From the NCBI GenBank assembly GCA_964511665.1, contig CAZEHA010000009.1, positions 15,407-79,406 on the forward strand: DNA of 64,000 bases, given 5' to 3'. Made by a program: the position numbers and the translations under genes. A model generated the notes under the pieces. That model was not told the DNA's origin. It saw only the letters and a program-made list of their open reading frames with translations, and searched no databases. This stretch comes from JAGOEF01 sp964511665. GTDB lineage: Bacteria > Bacteroidota > Bacteroidia > Bacteroidales > ML635J-15. Below, one piece after another: positions 38,550 to 46,096 of this stretch (its first letter is position 1; the number at the start of each line of letters is the position of its first letter).

Positions 38550-38786
38550 TTACTCTTCGGGCTCATATCTGCTTCGTTTGCTTCGAACATACATCAGGTC
38601 ATTGAAGGCTTCGGTCATTTGCTTAGTCGTCATGGCATCAAGTACCTCGGGTGTGTACTTCAGATAATATCTAATGTACGCCCTCATGGCCCTGTATTTA
38701 TACTGAACGCCCTTTGCAAGGTCGTGCCGTTCACCGGGGCACGGAGCCTCTACCTTTGCCCGGGCTAAAGCTCCTCCAACTGCCCG
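38550..38786 (-). CDS. Tail assembly chaperone, frameshifted extension (T-like)
   Basis: An open frame of up to 78 codons in the -1 frame relative to the chaperone gene. It has no usable start until a Met about 30 codons in, and overlaps the end of the chaperone gene by 22 nt. The product is basic and helical (YKYRAMRAYIRYYLKY, then EAFNDLMYVRSKRS). This is the classic G/GT layout of tail assembly chaperones made by programmed ribosomal frameshifting. A GGAGGAG stretch precedes the zero-frame stop. Confidence 0.55.
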   Translation of the reverse strand, partial: RAVGGALARAKVEAPCPGERHDLAKGVQYKYRAMRAYIRYYLKYTPEVLDAMTTKQMTEAFNDLMYVRSKRSRYEPEE

Positions 38787-39058
38787 TCAACCTTTTTGAT
38801 TATACCATACATCCAATCGAATAAGCCCATCATGTACTCATCACTGGTTCGCAGTTCTTCGTCGCCTTCGAGCCAGCAGTTTTCAAGCATGGCTTTATCG
38901 AATTTCACTGTTGAGGAACCTGCAACAGTCCTGCAGGCGTCGATGATCTTCAAATCTGGGTTACGCAGTAGGCAGGTCTTGCCATCAGCGCTTGAATACT
39001 TGAAAACATGCCCGTATTTTTTTTTGTACTCCTCAATTGTTGCTTGCTTGTGATCCAT
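38765..39058 (-). CDS. Tail assembly chaperone (G-like)
   Basis: 97 residues, acidic C-terminus, located between the tail tube gene and the tape measure, where tail assembly chaperones lie in contractile and siphophages. No motif is decisive, so the call rests on position, size and the overlapping -1 frame. It is needed to fold and load the tape measure and is absent from the virion. Confidence 0.65.
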   Translation of the reverse strand: MDHKQATIEEYKKKYGHVFKYSSADGKTCLLRNPDLKIIDACRTVAGSSTVKFDKAMLENCWLEGDEELRTSDEYMMGLFDWMYGIIKKVDGQLEEL

Positions 39059-39079
39059 TTTAAAAGGGTTTTAAAGTTA

Positions 39080-39514
39080 TTAAATCCACTCGATGTGCGA
39101 AGGGATGAGCGGGAATTCTACCTCGTTTTTTGTGTCGCCCTGGGCAATGCTGTTTGCGTCGTCGGTAAATTGGCAGTTGCGTATCTTATGTGTAACTACA
39201 GCGCCGCCATTCAGTGGCACAAATGCAACAATCATGTCGAATGGGGCAATGTCCTGCAGGCGACCCGTGGGCGATGCAGCGCGTATGGCCTCTACCTCTT
39301 TGCGCAGAAGCGTAATGCTTGCGGTTGGGGTAATATTACCGTATCCGCGAGCGATAGGCTGCTGCCCGGCACCGTATATATTGTCAATAACCTGCTGGTC
39401 TCGGTAATCTACCTTTGTTATGCCTACCACAGGGGCACCACCAATGTTTACTGTGAGATCTGCCCAGGAGTATTCTACCCCATTGATCAAGGGCACGTGT
39501 CTGAATCCGTTCAT
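39080..39514 (-). CDS. Tail tube protein
   Basis: 144 residues directly after the sheath gene. The pattern NGVEYSWADLTVNIGG...GITKVDYRDQQ...NIYGAGQQPIARGYG is characteristic of tube proteins of Bacteroidota contractile phages and resembles the gp19/Hcp-like fold. It polymerises as hexameric rings inside the sheath. Abundant expression is expected. Confidence 0.75.
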   Translation of the reverse strand: MNGFRHVPLINGVEYSWADLTVNIGGAPVVGITKVDYRDQQVIDNIYGAGQQPIARGYGNITPTASITLLRKEVEAIRAASPTGRLQDIAPFDMIVAFVPLNGGAVVTHKIRNCQFTDDANSIAQGDTKNEVEFPLIPSHIEWI

Positions 39515-39518
39515 ATCG

Positions 39519-40697
39519 TTAATTTATTTGAGTTGTGTAACCGATTTTAATTTTCATTTTACGCATCACGCCAACGCCAACCTGCTGAATTACGAATTCA
39601 ACCTCCGAAGTGCTAAGCACATTCTGGTTGGGGTCAACGGTAACCTTATAGCCCGAAAGCTCTCCGGCTTTGGCCATATCCTCGAGCGCTTTTCCGGCAG
39701 TTACCTCGAGAAACGAAACGGTGTCTTGGCGAAGCTTGCCGGTAGCGGGGTCAACATACAACGGGCCGCTGATGTATGGCAATAGGTAGGTTCTTATGCC
39801 TCTGCAGGCCTTGTCGATCGTGCGCACACTCTCGATATATGCATAATCGCTGGTTGCTAAGTCCATCGTGTGGCTGTCGTTCCAATAGGAGCCGGCAATA
39901 CCTACGTGTTTACGCAAGAACAGGAAGCGCTTAGTATCGAGACCTGTAAGCACGCTTTCGTCGAGCTCGCTAACCACCGAGCCGTCGGCCATTCCCGGCT
40001 TGTCGATTCCGGAAGGGAACTTAAGCACCCAGCTGATGCTTTCGTGAACCGATGCCAGGCTAATAGCTCCAAGAGCAAGTCCAACACACGTTACAGATCC
40101 GACCGCGCCAACATCCTCGGCAAGTGTAAGTGCTACACCCTCAGTATCCTGAGCGATTACAACACACACATTTGCCTGACCGGTGGCGGCTAATGTACCA
40201 AGCCCGCTGATTGCGGCCACGTTGGCGCCAAGTACCAGGATACACGGTTTGTACTGTGCCTCGAGCGCAGTTGCAATTGCCTGAAGGGCGGTAACTTCTC
40301 CGGCATCCACATCAACTACCGGGTTGTATACGGCGATCTGCCGGAGTTTACCCTCTGCAGCATTCTGCAGGGTGGTTACTTCGGCATAATCGTATGTGGG
40401 TGTTTCGCCTGACTCCGGGGTGAACAGTCCAACATATAATATACCGTTTGGGTTTATTCTGAAAAATTCGCTGATGTGATAGTGTAGGGCCTTGATAAGC
40501 CACTTGGCGCTTGTAGCCACAATTCCATCGGTCTCTGCACTCGCGATTTTGGCGTAACTCTTAATCCTCGCGGTGGTACCGAAACCGGCCGGCAGGTCAG
40601 CATCGGCAATGTAAGCAACTATTCCGCTTATGTGATCCTCCCCGGGTAGACTCTTAAGAACCTGTCCCTGTCCTTTTACAAAAGTAATTTGATTCAT
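39519..40697 (-). CDS. Tail sheath protein (DUF2586-like)
   Basis: 392 residues. N-terminal sheath-fold domain, then SYWNDSHTMDLATSDYAYIESVRTIDKACRGIRTYLLPYISGPLYVDPATG, which is the conserved C-terminal sheath region that links subunits. It contracts to drive the tube through the envelope and marks the prophage as a myovirus type. The start overlaps the preceding small gene (TAATG), so the two are coupled. Confidence 0.85.
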   Translation of the reverse strand: MNQITFVKGQGQVLKSLPGEDHISGIVAYIADADLPAGFGTTARIKSYAKIASAETDGIVATSAKWLIKALHYHISEFFRINPNGILYVGLFTPESGETPTYDYAEVTTLQNAAEGKLRQIAVYNPVVDVDAGEVTALQAIATALEAQYKPCILVLGANVAAISGLGTLAATGQANVCVVIAQDTEGVALTLAEDVGAVGSVTCVGLALGAISLASVHESISWVLKFPSGIDKPGMADGSVVSELDESVLTGLDTKRFLFLRKHVGIAGSYWNDSHTMDLATSDYAYIESVRTIDKACRGIRTYLLPYISGPLYVDPATGKLRQDTVSFLEVTAGKALEDMAKAGELSGYKVTVDPNQNVLSTSEVEFVIQQVGVGVMRKMKIKIGYTTQIN

Positions 40698-40855
40698 TAT
40701 TTTTTGGGTTTTTTGGTTTTCTTAATCTTACGATAAACTGCTCTTAGGTTAGGCTTAGCCGATGGCGAGAAATACACATTACCCTTGCCGTCGACATACA
40801 GCACCTTTATATTGGGGTACTGCCTGAACGTAGCATCTGCCTTAGTTTCTGCCAT
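40697..40855 (-). CDS. Small basic protein (52 aa) before the sheath gene
   Basis: An ORF starting MAETKADATFRQYPNIKVLY and ending in a Lys-rich tail (KKTKKPKK). Its stop overlaps the sheath start (TAATG), which supports translation. The middle has VDGKGNVYFSPSAKPNL. It is probably a short virion or assembly protein, and the function is unknown. Confidence 0.6.
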   Translation of the reverse strand: MAETKADATFRQYPNIKVLYVDGKGNVYFSPSAKPNLRAVYRKIKKTKKPKK

Positions 40856-41358
40856 AATTGAAGTAATTTAGACTTGATGAATAATCGGTAAATGGTTGGC
40901 AATATGAGCCCGACAACCAGCCCTGTGACAAGCCACGTCCAGCGTTTAGCCGTCACGATAACAGGAGTTACCTTTTTTTCGTCTCTGGTTCTCTCCTTGG
41001 TAACATACTTATCCTTCATGCTTAGGTAAATGGCAAGGCTATCACACAAACAGTCGGTGGTGATAACCATTGCCTTACCTACCACTTTTGTATTGGCCGA
41101 AATACTCGACCGTTGCCCCTGCATCTGGTTAATCTGCCTAAGGTAGACCCTGTTCATGCTGTCGCATTCGAACCAGGCCTCCAAGGTGGAGGTATCTGCA
41201 GGAACCCTTACAATGCTATCGCGAACCACCTCCTTGTATTCGGTTCGCGTTTCGGTAACCACGACACGCTCGGGCTGCAGGCATCTCTTAACCTTACAGC
41301 CACTGAGCGGCATCATGGCAATCGCAAGCATCACAATCCATATCATTCGGGCTTTCAT
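40807..41358 (-). CDS. Spanin-like lipoprotein with C-terminal membrane helix
   Basis: 183 residues. N-terminal lipoprotein signal with lipobox LSGC (Cys21), a periplasmic region of about 110 residues, then a hydrophobic helix WTWLVTGLVVGLILPTIYRLF near 138-158 and a basic cytoplasmic tail. An outer-membrane lipid anchor plus inner-membrane helix in one chain is the topology of a unimolecular spanin, which fuses the two membranes at the end of lysis. It lies with the amidase and the coiled-coil membrane protein. Function is inferred from topology and context. Confidence 0.6.
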   Translation of the reverse strand: MKARMIWIVMLAIAMMPLSGCKVKRCLQPERVVVTETRTEYKEVVRDSIVRVPADTSTLEAWFECDSMNRVYLRQINQMQGQRSSISANTKVVGKAMVITTDCLCDSLAIYLSMKDKYVTKERTRDEKKVTPVIVTAKRWTWLVTGLVVGLILPTIYRLFIKSKLLQLWQKLRQMLRSGSTPI

Positions 41359-41360
41359 AG

Positions 41361-41681
41361 TTACTTGGTTTTGGTAATAGTTTTTACGTTTTCGAGCTTC
41401 TCGTTGAGCTCATTAATAATACGTTTCAGCTCTGCATTTTCAAGCTTCAGTCCTTTCATTTCAACAAGCATCTTCTGCTGAATGGTTCTTAGTTCCAAAT
41501 TTTCACCACGCAGTTTTGTTAGCTCATCCAGCGCTGCAGTGTACTTTTCAGTCAGCAAGTCGATTGATCCCTGAAGGTTGCCCAGAAAATCATTTTTGCG
41601 TTTGCTCTTGCCCACGGCATAGGTTACTACCGAGCTAACACCCGGCAGCACAATTGCCAATATGCCGAGAAGCCATTCCAT
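41361..41681 (-). CDS. Lysis-cassette membrane protein with coiled coil
   Basis: 106 residues: one N-terminal hydrophobic segment (about 3-22, WLLGILAIVLPGVSSVVTYAVG), a basic stretch, then a long coiled coil (about 35-100). This is the layout of an inner-membrane spanin (Rz) or a small holin partner. It starts where the amidase gene ends and is followed after 2 bp by the lipoprotein. Orientation in the membrane cannot be decided: the KSKRK after the helix favours a cytoplasmic C-terminus, which argues against Rz. Confidence 0.55.
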   Translation of the reverse strand: MEWLLGILAIVLPGVSSVVTYAVGKSKRKNDFLGNLQGSIDLLTEKYTAALDELTKLRGENLELRTIQQKMLVEMKGLKLENAELKRIINELNEKLENVKTITKTK

Positions 41682-42256
41682 TAGCTGCGGGCTATTTTGG
41701 TTAATTCTGCAATAATCGTAGCATCGAGCTTAGCGTTGGCCGCCTTGTCATTTAAAACGGCAACGTCGAAGTGGTTATCCTGAAATAACCACTCAAGCAA
41801 TGCGCTCGGGTGCCTGCTCATTAGAACCGTAAAGTTTTCTTCTTTGTCGGGGTCGCCATCGCGGGTATCTGTACGATACGCCAGTGTAGGGAAGTTGGCT
41901 TTCAGGGCGTTGAAAATGGAAGTAGCAAACTTGTCGCTTTCTGTCTGCCCCTTGCAAGTCCATATCTCAAAACCGGTAGCATTCATCCATCTGGAACCTG
42001 AGCCGGCAGCGTTGTTGTGCAGTGAAAAGACAAAGGCGGGGCCGGCTATTTTATTCATGTTAACCACTCTGGCCGTAAGCCCTGGCTCGTTGTCGCCAAT
42101 GTGCGACCATTCTACTTTTACTCCGTTGGCCTTAAGCCCAGCAGCAATGGCTGCGAGGCGTTCACGGCTCCAGCGGTACTCGCGGTGCTTTCCATCCGGG
42201 CTGCGCTTTCCGGCCACTTCTGCGCCGTGGGCTGTGTCTAAAATGATTGTTCTCAT
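41681..42256 (-). CDS. N-acetylmuramoyl-L-alanine amidase (endolysin)
   Basis: 191 residues from the ATG at 42256 (the longer frame adds 22 residues of unlikely sequence over the terminator). Amidase_3 zinc hydrolase: DTAHG with the first His ligand, a Glu in the KHREYRWSRERL region, SLHNNA with the second His, and ALLEWLFQDN with the catalytic Glu. It cuts the stem peptide from the glycan. No signal peptide is seen, so it needs a holin-like partner for export. Confidence 0.85.
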   Translation of the reverse strand: MRTIILDTAHGAEVAGKRSPDGKHREYRWSRERLAAIAAGLKANGVKVEWSHIGDNEPGLTARVVNMNKIAGPAFVFSLHNNAAGSGSRWMNATGFEIWTCKGQTESDKFATSIFNALKANFPTLAYRTDTRDGDPDKEENFTVLMSRHPSALLEWLFQDNHFDVAVLNDKAANAKLDATIIAELTKIARS

Positions 42257-42283
42257 GCTTGCTTGCTTTTGGTGTGTGTGGCG

Positions 42284-42310
42284 AAAAAAGACCCGCCCGA
42301 AAGCGGGCCT
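42284..42310 (-). terminator. Intrinsic terminator after the major capsid gene
   Basis: On the minus strand: CCCGC, loop TTTCGG, GCGGG, then TCTTTTTT. It separates the head genes from the lysis and tail genes. Confidence 0.8.
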
Positions 42311-42343
42311 TTGTACCAACACAAACTAATCACTATGAAAAAA

Positions 42344-43447
42344 CTACCCTGCCATTATAATACCCAGTACTCCCTTGGCGTCGGCTCTGCGAACACGGCC
42401 ACCTGCACGCTGCAGGAAGCTGTATATATCGCCATAATATTGCGGGTTGCCCTGGTCGTCGAACATCTGCGTTACTCCCTTAGCCCTGGCCACCGAATTC
42501 TTATGCCAAAACAGCGCTATTTCGCAAGCAGTGGTATCGAATGCGGTTGCTTCCGACAGGCGATCCTCAAGCTGCTCAGGCGTATAGGTTAAATCGGTGT
42601 CGCCAGTCCATGCCCACAGCTTCGTGGTTGCGTTTTGTGTTAATGAGCTGTTGCTTGCTACCAAGACCGTAGATCGTTCGTATATTGTGAAGCTCTCGAG
42701 CTTTTTAATCATCCCGGTAACCGGATCGTATATTACGCTGTAGTCGCGCGTGGTGTTCGATTTTAGCTCGTTAACAATGTCGCTCATCGCGTCGGTGCTT
42801 AGAATCACATATCTGTCGGCTGCCGGTATGTTCCATTTATTGAATTGCTTTTTAGCCTCGACAAAGTCGGCAACGGTTAGCATTTTTCTGTTCGATGTTC
42901 CATACGGTGCGGTCTTATTGCTACCGGTAGATTTCAGGAAGACGGTCGAGCGCCAATTGTAAAGCATTGTCTCAGCAATGTATTGCTCGAGATAGCTCAT
43001 GTCTTCGCTCAGTACGCTTGCAGTCTTATCATACGACAGCTCAGCCTTATCAATATTCGGGATGAAACGCGGATCGGTAGTGAATTCATCGAGCACATAG
43101 GTTACATCGATATCTTTGCGCCGTGTAATAGTAGCGGGTAGGCTCGACCGGTTACGCTGTACTCCCGATGGACTTCCGGCCTGCGGTATATGAACCACGC
43201 CGGTACCGATTACATATTGCGATTCGTCGACCGACTGAAGTATGAACTCATTGTTTTTGAATAGGTTCTCAACAATGTATCCGGTCCAGATTTCGGGCGT
43301 AACAGCCATATAGGCCATGCCGGCCGGTTTTTGAATCAATGCTGCCCCGAGGGCTACTCCGGCGCCAATCGGCCCGGCAAATGCGCCAGCCACTGCTGCG
43401 AAGAGCAGGCCGACAATCAGTGTTAGAAAAAATTTTGTTGCTTTCAT
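42344..43447 (-). CDS. Major capsid protein with hydrophobic N-terminus
   Basis: 367 residues located after protease/scaffold and decoration genes. The body fits phage major capsid proteins: VTPEIWTGYIVENLFKNNEFI, VLDEFTTDPRFIPNIDKAELSYDK, DRYVILSTDAMSDIVNEL, and a C-terminal CEIALFWHKNSVARAKG strand. Unusually the first ~38 residues are hydrophobic and small-residue rich (FFLTLIVGLLFAAVAGAFAG), like a signal or membrane segment. They may be removed by the prohead protease. An intrinsic terminator follows. Confidence 0.8.
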   Translation of the reverse strand: MKATKFFLTLIVGLLFAAVAGAFAGPIGAGVALGAALIQKPAGMAYMAVTPEIWTGYIVENLFKNNEFILQSVDESQYVIGTGVVHIPQAGSPSGVQRNRSSLPATITRRKDIDVTYVLDEFTTDPRFIPNIDKAELSYDKTASVLSEDMSYLEQYIAETMLYNWRSTVFLKSTGSNKTAPYGTSNRKMLTVADFVEAKKQFNKWNIPAADRYVILSTDAMSDIVNELKSNTTRDYSVIYDPVTGMIKKLESFTIYERSTVLVASNSSLTQNATTKLWAWTGDTDLTYTPEQLEDRLSEATAFDTTACEIALFWHKNSVARAKGVTQMFDDQGNPQYYGDIYSFLQRAGGRVRRADAKGVLGIIMAG

Positions 43448-43471
43448 TGTTATTACTGGTTTTAGGTTCTT

Positions 43472-44119
43472 TTAATCAACTGTGTCCTCTACCCATTGCA
43501 CCACGCCAAGGACTGATTTTAGCGTGTAGGTTTTCAAATCATCGGTTCCCTTCTGTAGCTTAGCCGGAACTACGCTATTGTCCTCTATTACCGCGTCGGC
43601 TCCGTCTTCGCCATCTTCTCCTGTCAGCGATGCCAGAAAGGCAGCCTCGTCGCCGGTGTTCCCTTCATCGAGCCATATTTCGTATGCCGACTTACCGGCG
43701 GCGCCATCCTCGCCATCTGCGCCGGGGGTGGCTGCCGTGATTGGCGTAAATCCGGATCCGTTATATAGCAGCACAAGCGCTTGTGTTACGCCAGCCTCAA
43801 TGTCTACCTCTGCCCCGCCAAGGCTTGCACCAAGTGTAAGCGTGCGTGTATCTCCCAACGCGGTAGCGTGTAGTAGTACCATGTCGCCGGGCTTCAAGTC
43901 GCTACTTAATGAAGCGACAACATCAACATCACCGGTGAGGGTGGCGAATACAACGGTAACAGCGCGCTCTATAGCGATTTCGGTTTCGGAGTTAAGCTCT
44001 CCAAGCTGCACTACAGCATGAGTCGGGAATACTACTTCGGTTTTTTTATCGGCGTCGCCGCTTATTGCCGGCGCCTTGAACCCGTAGGATGAATTGAGTG
44101 TTTTGTTAATTACTGTCAT
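43472..44119 (-). CDS. Capsid decoration/head fibre-like protein with collagen-like tail
   Basis: 215 residues, paralogous over the first ~125 to the upstream gene (both start MT.INK.LNS.Y.F.AP.I). The extra C-terminal part has GADGEDGAAG collagen-like repeats, SAYEIWLDEGNTGDEAAFLASL, as in phage fibre linkers, and a second GEDGEDGAD. Position before the capsid gene suggests a surface decoration. The tail may extend outward to contact host or glycans. Function inferred. Confidence 0.6.
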   Translation of the reverse strand: MTVINKTLNSSYGFKAPAISGDADKKTEVVFPTHAVVQLGELNSETEIAIERAVTVVFATLTGDVDVVASLSSDLKPGDMVLLHATALGDTRTLTLGASLGGAEVDIEAGVTQALVLLYNGSGFTPITAATPGADGEDGAAGKSAYEIWLDEGNTGDEAAFLASLTGEDGEDGADAVIEDNSVVPAKLQKGTDDLKTYTLKSVLGVVQWVEDTVD

Positions 44120-44121
44120 GC

Positions 44122-44526
44122 TTAGTCAAGTGTTACGGCCACACCAACCTGCACGAAGGATGTACCGTCGAACATGAATGTTGTGGCTTTTGATTTATTC
44201 TGAGTTCCTGCCATAGTAGGGCCGGAGAATCCGGTTCCAAAGGTTACGGTTTTGGCTGTGCCACCACTGGAGGCCTTAACCATTACCGTGTCGCCAACCG
44301 CGATGTCGCTCGACACGGTGGCGTTGAGGGTTACATTGTCGGCAAGCTCGCCGAGGTTAACTACAGTTTTGGCACGGTTGATAGCCACGGCAGTAGTTGC
44401 CGTTACGGTTGGGTTCAGCACCTCGGCGGTGGGGAACACTACCTCTACCTTAGTGTCGGCATCAGCGTCGATTGACGGAGCGCGAAAATTGTAGAACGAG
44501 TTTAGTACTTTGTTTATCCAGGTCAT
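44122..44526 (-). CDS. Capsid decoration-like protein
   Basis: 134 residues, beta-rich, no Cys, paralogous to the next gene with a 2-bp gap. It has no collagen-like extension. It is located between protease/scaffold and capsid as in many phages with decoration proteins, so a capsid-stabilising role is likely but not shown by any motif. Confidence 0.6.
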   Translation of the reverse strand: MTWINKVLNSFYNFRAPSIDADADTKVEVVFPTAEVLNPTVTATTAVAINRAKTVVNLGELADNVTLNATVSSDIAVGDTVMVKASSGGTAKTVTFGTGFSGPTMAGTQNKSKATTFMFDGTSFVQVGVAVTLD

Positions 44527-44537
44527 TGCGGTACTTT

Positions 44538-45506
44538 TTAATTAACGTATTCGCGTCCGTACTGTGCCTTATACAGTTCTTTGAAGCGCTCGATGTTGGT
44601 AGCCTTCAGCTGTTCGGCACGGTTGTTTTTTACGTAGTCGCTAAATGTCCACGACTGTTCTGCTTCGGGCACCGATCCGGATGGGGCGCCGAGGGTTTGA
44701 ATAATAGGGCTAACACCCTGCATTGCGCTAAGGGCTTTTTCGCAACCTTCGTAGTCGGTTTCAGCAAGCTTAGTGTAAGTAGCGCGCAAACTTTCATCGA
44801 TTTTTTTGGCTGCAACAGCACCGTCGATTAAGGCCTTAACCTTAGCGTCGTTGCCCTGTTTGATGATGCCGGTAAGGCGCAGAATCTCCTGTTCTTTGGC
44901 GGCTAGATCCTGAGCGTGTGTTTGGTTTTGGGTTTTCAGCGCCGTGATGGCTTCAGTTACCTGAGCCTCCGTTGCTTCGGGATTGAGTGCGAGTAGCACC
45001 GCGATGGTTTTCAAGTCCATACTTTCTTGCGTTTTAGTTTTAAGTTTTTGAATTGCTTGAATGCTTAGCCGGATCTCATCAGCTTCGAGCCTGGCACCTT
45101 CGGGGCTATACAGGCATACGCTTCCTGCGTTGCTTGGAACCGGTGTAAGTGAGGCCTCCATAAGTTCCCATTCGGTAACTACAACCTCCTCCACGCCGTC
45201 CATTATAACCAGCTCGGCGTTCAGCACAATAATTCCAGGGCTTGCGCCCTTCAGGAACCCGCCATCTACCTTGTCGCGAATCTTCACGGCCTCGGGATCC
45301 TTCTCATCGAATACCGGTGTGGCCATAAGTAAATCGCCATCAGCGCGCAGGTTATCCCAGCGGCCTATTAGGCGGTTTTCGTCGTGATTGTGTAGCATAA
45401 CAGGATTAGCCCTGAAGCGGTCGAATTTGCCGCCGGAATTGCGCAGAAAAAACCTGTGCGCGTTCCTCTTGGTTTGGTCGTTGATAATAAAATCGGGCAT
45501 TCGCAT
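44538..45506 (-). CDS. Prohead protease fused to scaffold
   Basis: About 322 residues from the ATG at 45506 (MRMPDFIIND); the open frame extends six codons up to a TTG. N-terminal ~150 residues: HK97/herpes-type prohead protease with MLHNHDENRLIGRWD (catalytic His region), GGFLKGASPGI (Ser) and ELMEASLTPVPSNAG. Residues ~160-325: a long helical scaffold-like part with coiled coil (ITALKTQNQTHAQDLAAKEQEIL). Mu also makes protease and scaffold from one gene region. It processes the head after assembly. It is the first gene of the minus arm. Confidence 0.8.
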   Translation of the reverse strand: MRMPDFIINDQTKRNAHRFFLRNSGGKFDRFRANPVMLHNHDENRLIGRWDNLRADGDLLMATPVFDEKDPEAVKIRDKVDGGFLKGASPGIIVLNAELVIMDGVEEVVVTEWELMEASLTPVPSNAGSVCLYSPEGARLEADEIRLSIQAIQKLKTKTQESMDLKTIAVLLALNPEATEAQVTEAITALKTQNQTHAQDLAAKEQEILRLTGIIKQGNDAKVKALIDGAVAAKKIDESLRATYTKLAETDYEGCEKALSAMQGVSPIIQTLGAPSGSVPEAEQSWTFSDYVKNNRAEQLKATNIERFKELYKAQYGREYVN

Positions 45507-45646
45507 TGTTATTTGACGATGCAAATATTTGATGCTTTTTTATAAGATTTTGATAATGTGACAATGCTTGGTACTCTTATGCATACCATATATATGATTT
45601 AGCTTTATGAAGTAATTCAGGTTTTTCTTTGCAAGAAAAACCAAGG
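45507..45646. promoter_or_regulatory. Divergent late control region
   Basis: AT-rich gap between divergent protease/scaffold and terminase operons. It holds a dyad GGTA-10 bp-TACC (GGTACTCTTATGCATACC) with an inner TATGCATA palindrome, a plausible activator site. No exact TAnnTTTG element is seen on either strand; AATATTTG on the minus strand is close. Confidence 0.35.
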
Positions 45647-46096
45647 ATGGCAGAGCTATCAATAAAACAAAAGAAAGATTACGCAAAGTCATTGTACTTA
45701 GGCAATCTAACTATAACACAGAAGGAAATTGCAAGCCGTGTAGGCACTAGCGAAAAAACAATTAGCGCCTGGATTAACAGGGAGGGCTGGGACAGGATAC
45801 GTGTTAGTCTGCTGACCACGCGCGAAACACAGTTGAGTAACCTGTATGCCCAGCTTAGTGCGCTCAATACTGAGATAGCACTTCGCGAGGCGGGCAGGCA
45901 ATACCCCACCAATAAGGAGGCAGATGTTATCAGTAAGATAACATCGAGCATCCAGAAGCTCGAAATGGATCTATCAATTGGCGATATAGTGAACGTGAGC
46001 AAACGAATGCTCGACTGGCTTCGAGCTGCAGACCTTAACAAGGCGAAAGAAATGAGCGGCCTGTTCGACGCATTCATTAAAGACTCTATTCGATGA
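45647..46096 (+). CDS. Terminase small subunit-like HTH protein
   Basis: 149 residues from the ATG after AAGG (the frame extends to a TTG six codons up). N-terminal helix-turn-helix NLTITQKEIASRVGTSEKTISAWINREGW, then a helical region. It overlaps the large terminase by 4 bp. It should recognise phage DNA for packaging. In Mu-like phages packaging starts near one end of the integrated copy. Confidence 0.75.
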   Translation: MAELSIKQKKDYAKSLYLGNLTITQKEIASRVGTSEKTISAWINREGWDRIRVSLLTTRETQLSNLYAQLSALNTEIALREAGRQYPTNKEADVISKITSSIQKLEMDLSIGDIVNVSKRMLDWLRAADLNKAKEMSGLFDAFIKDSIR

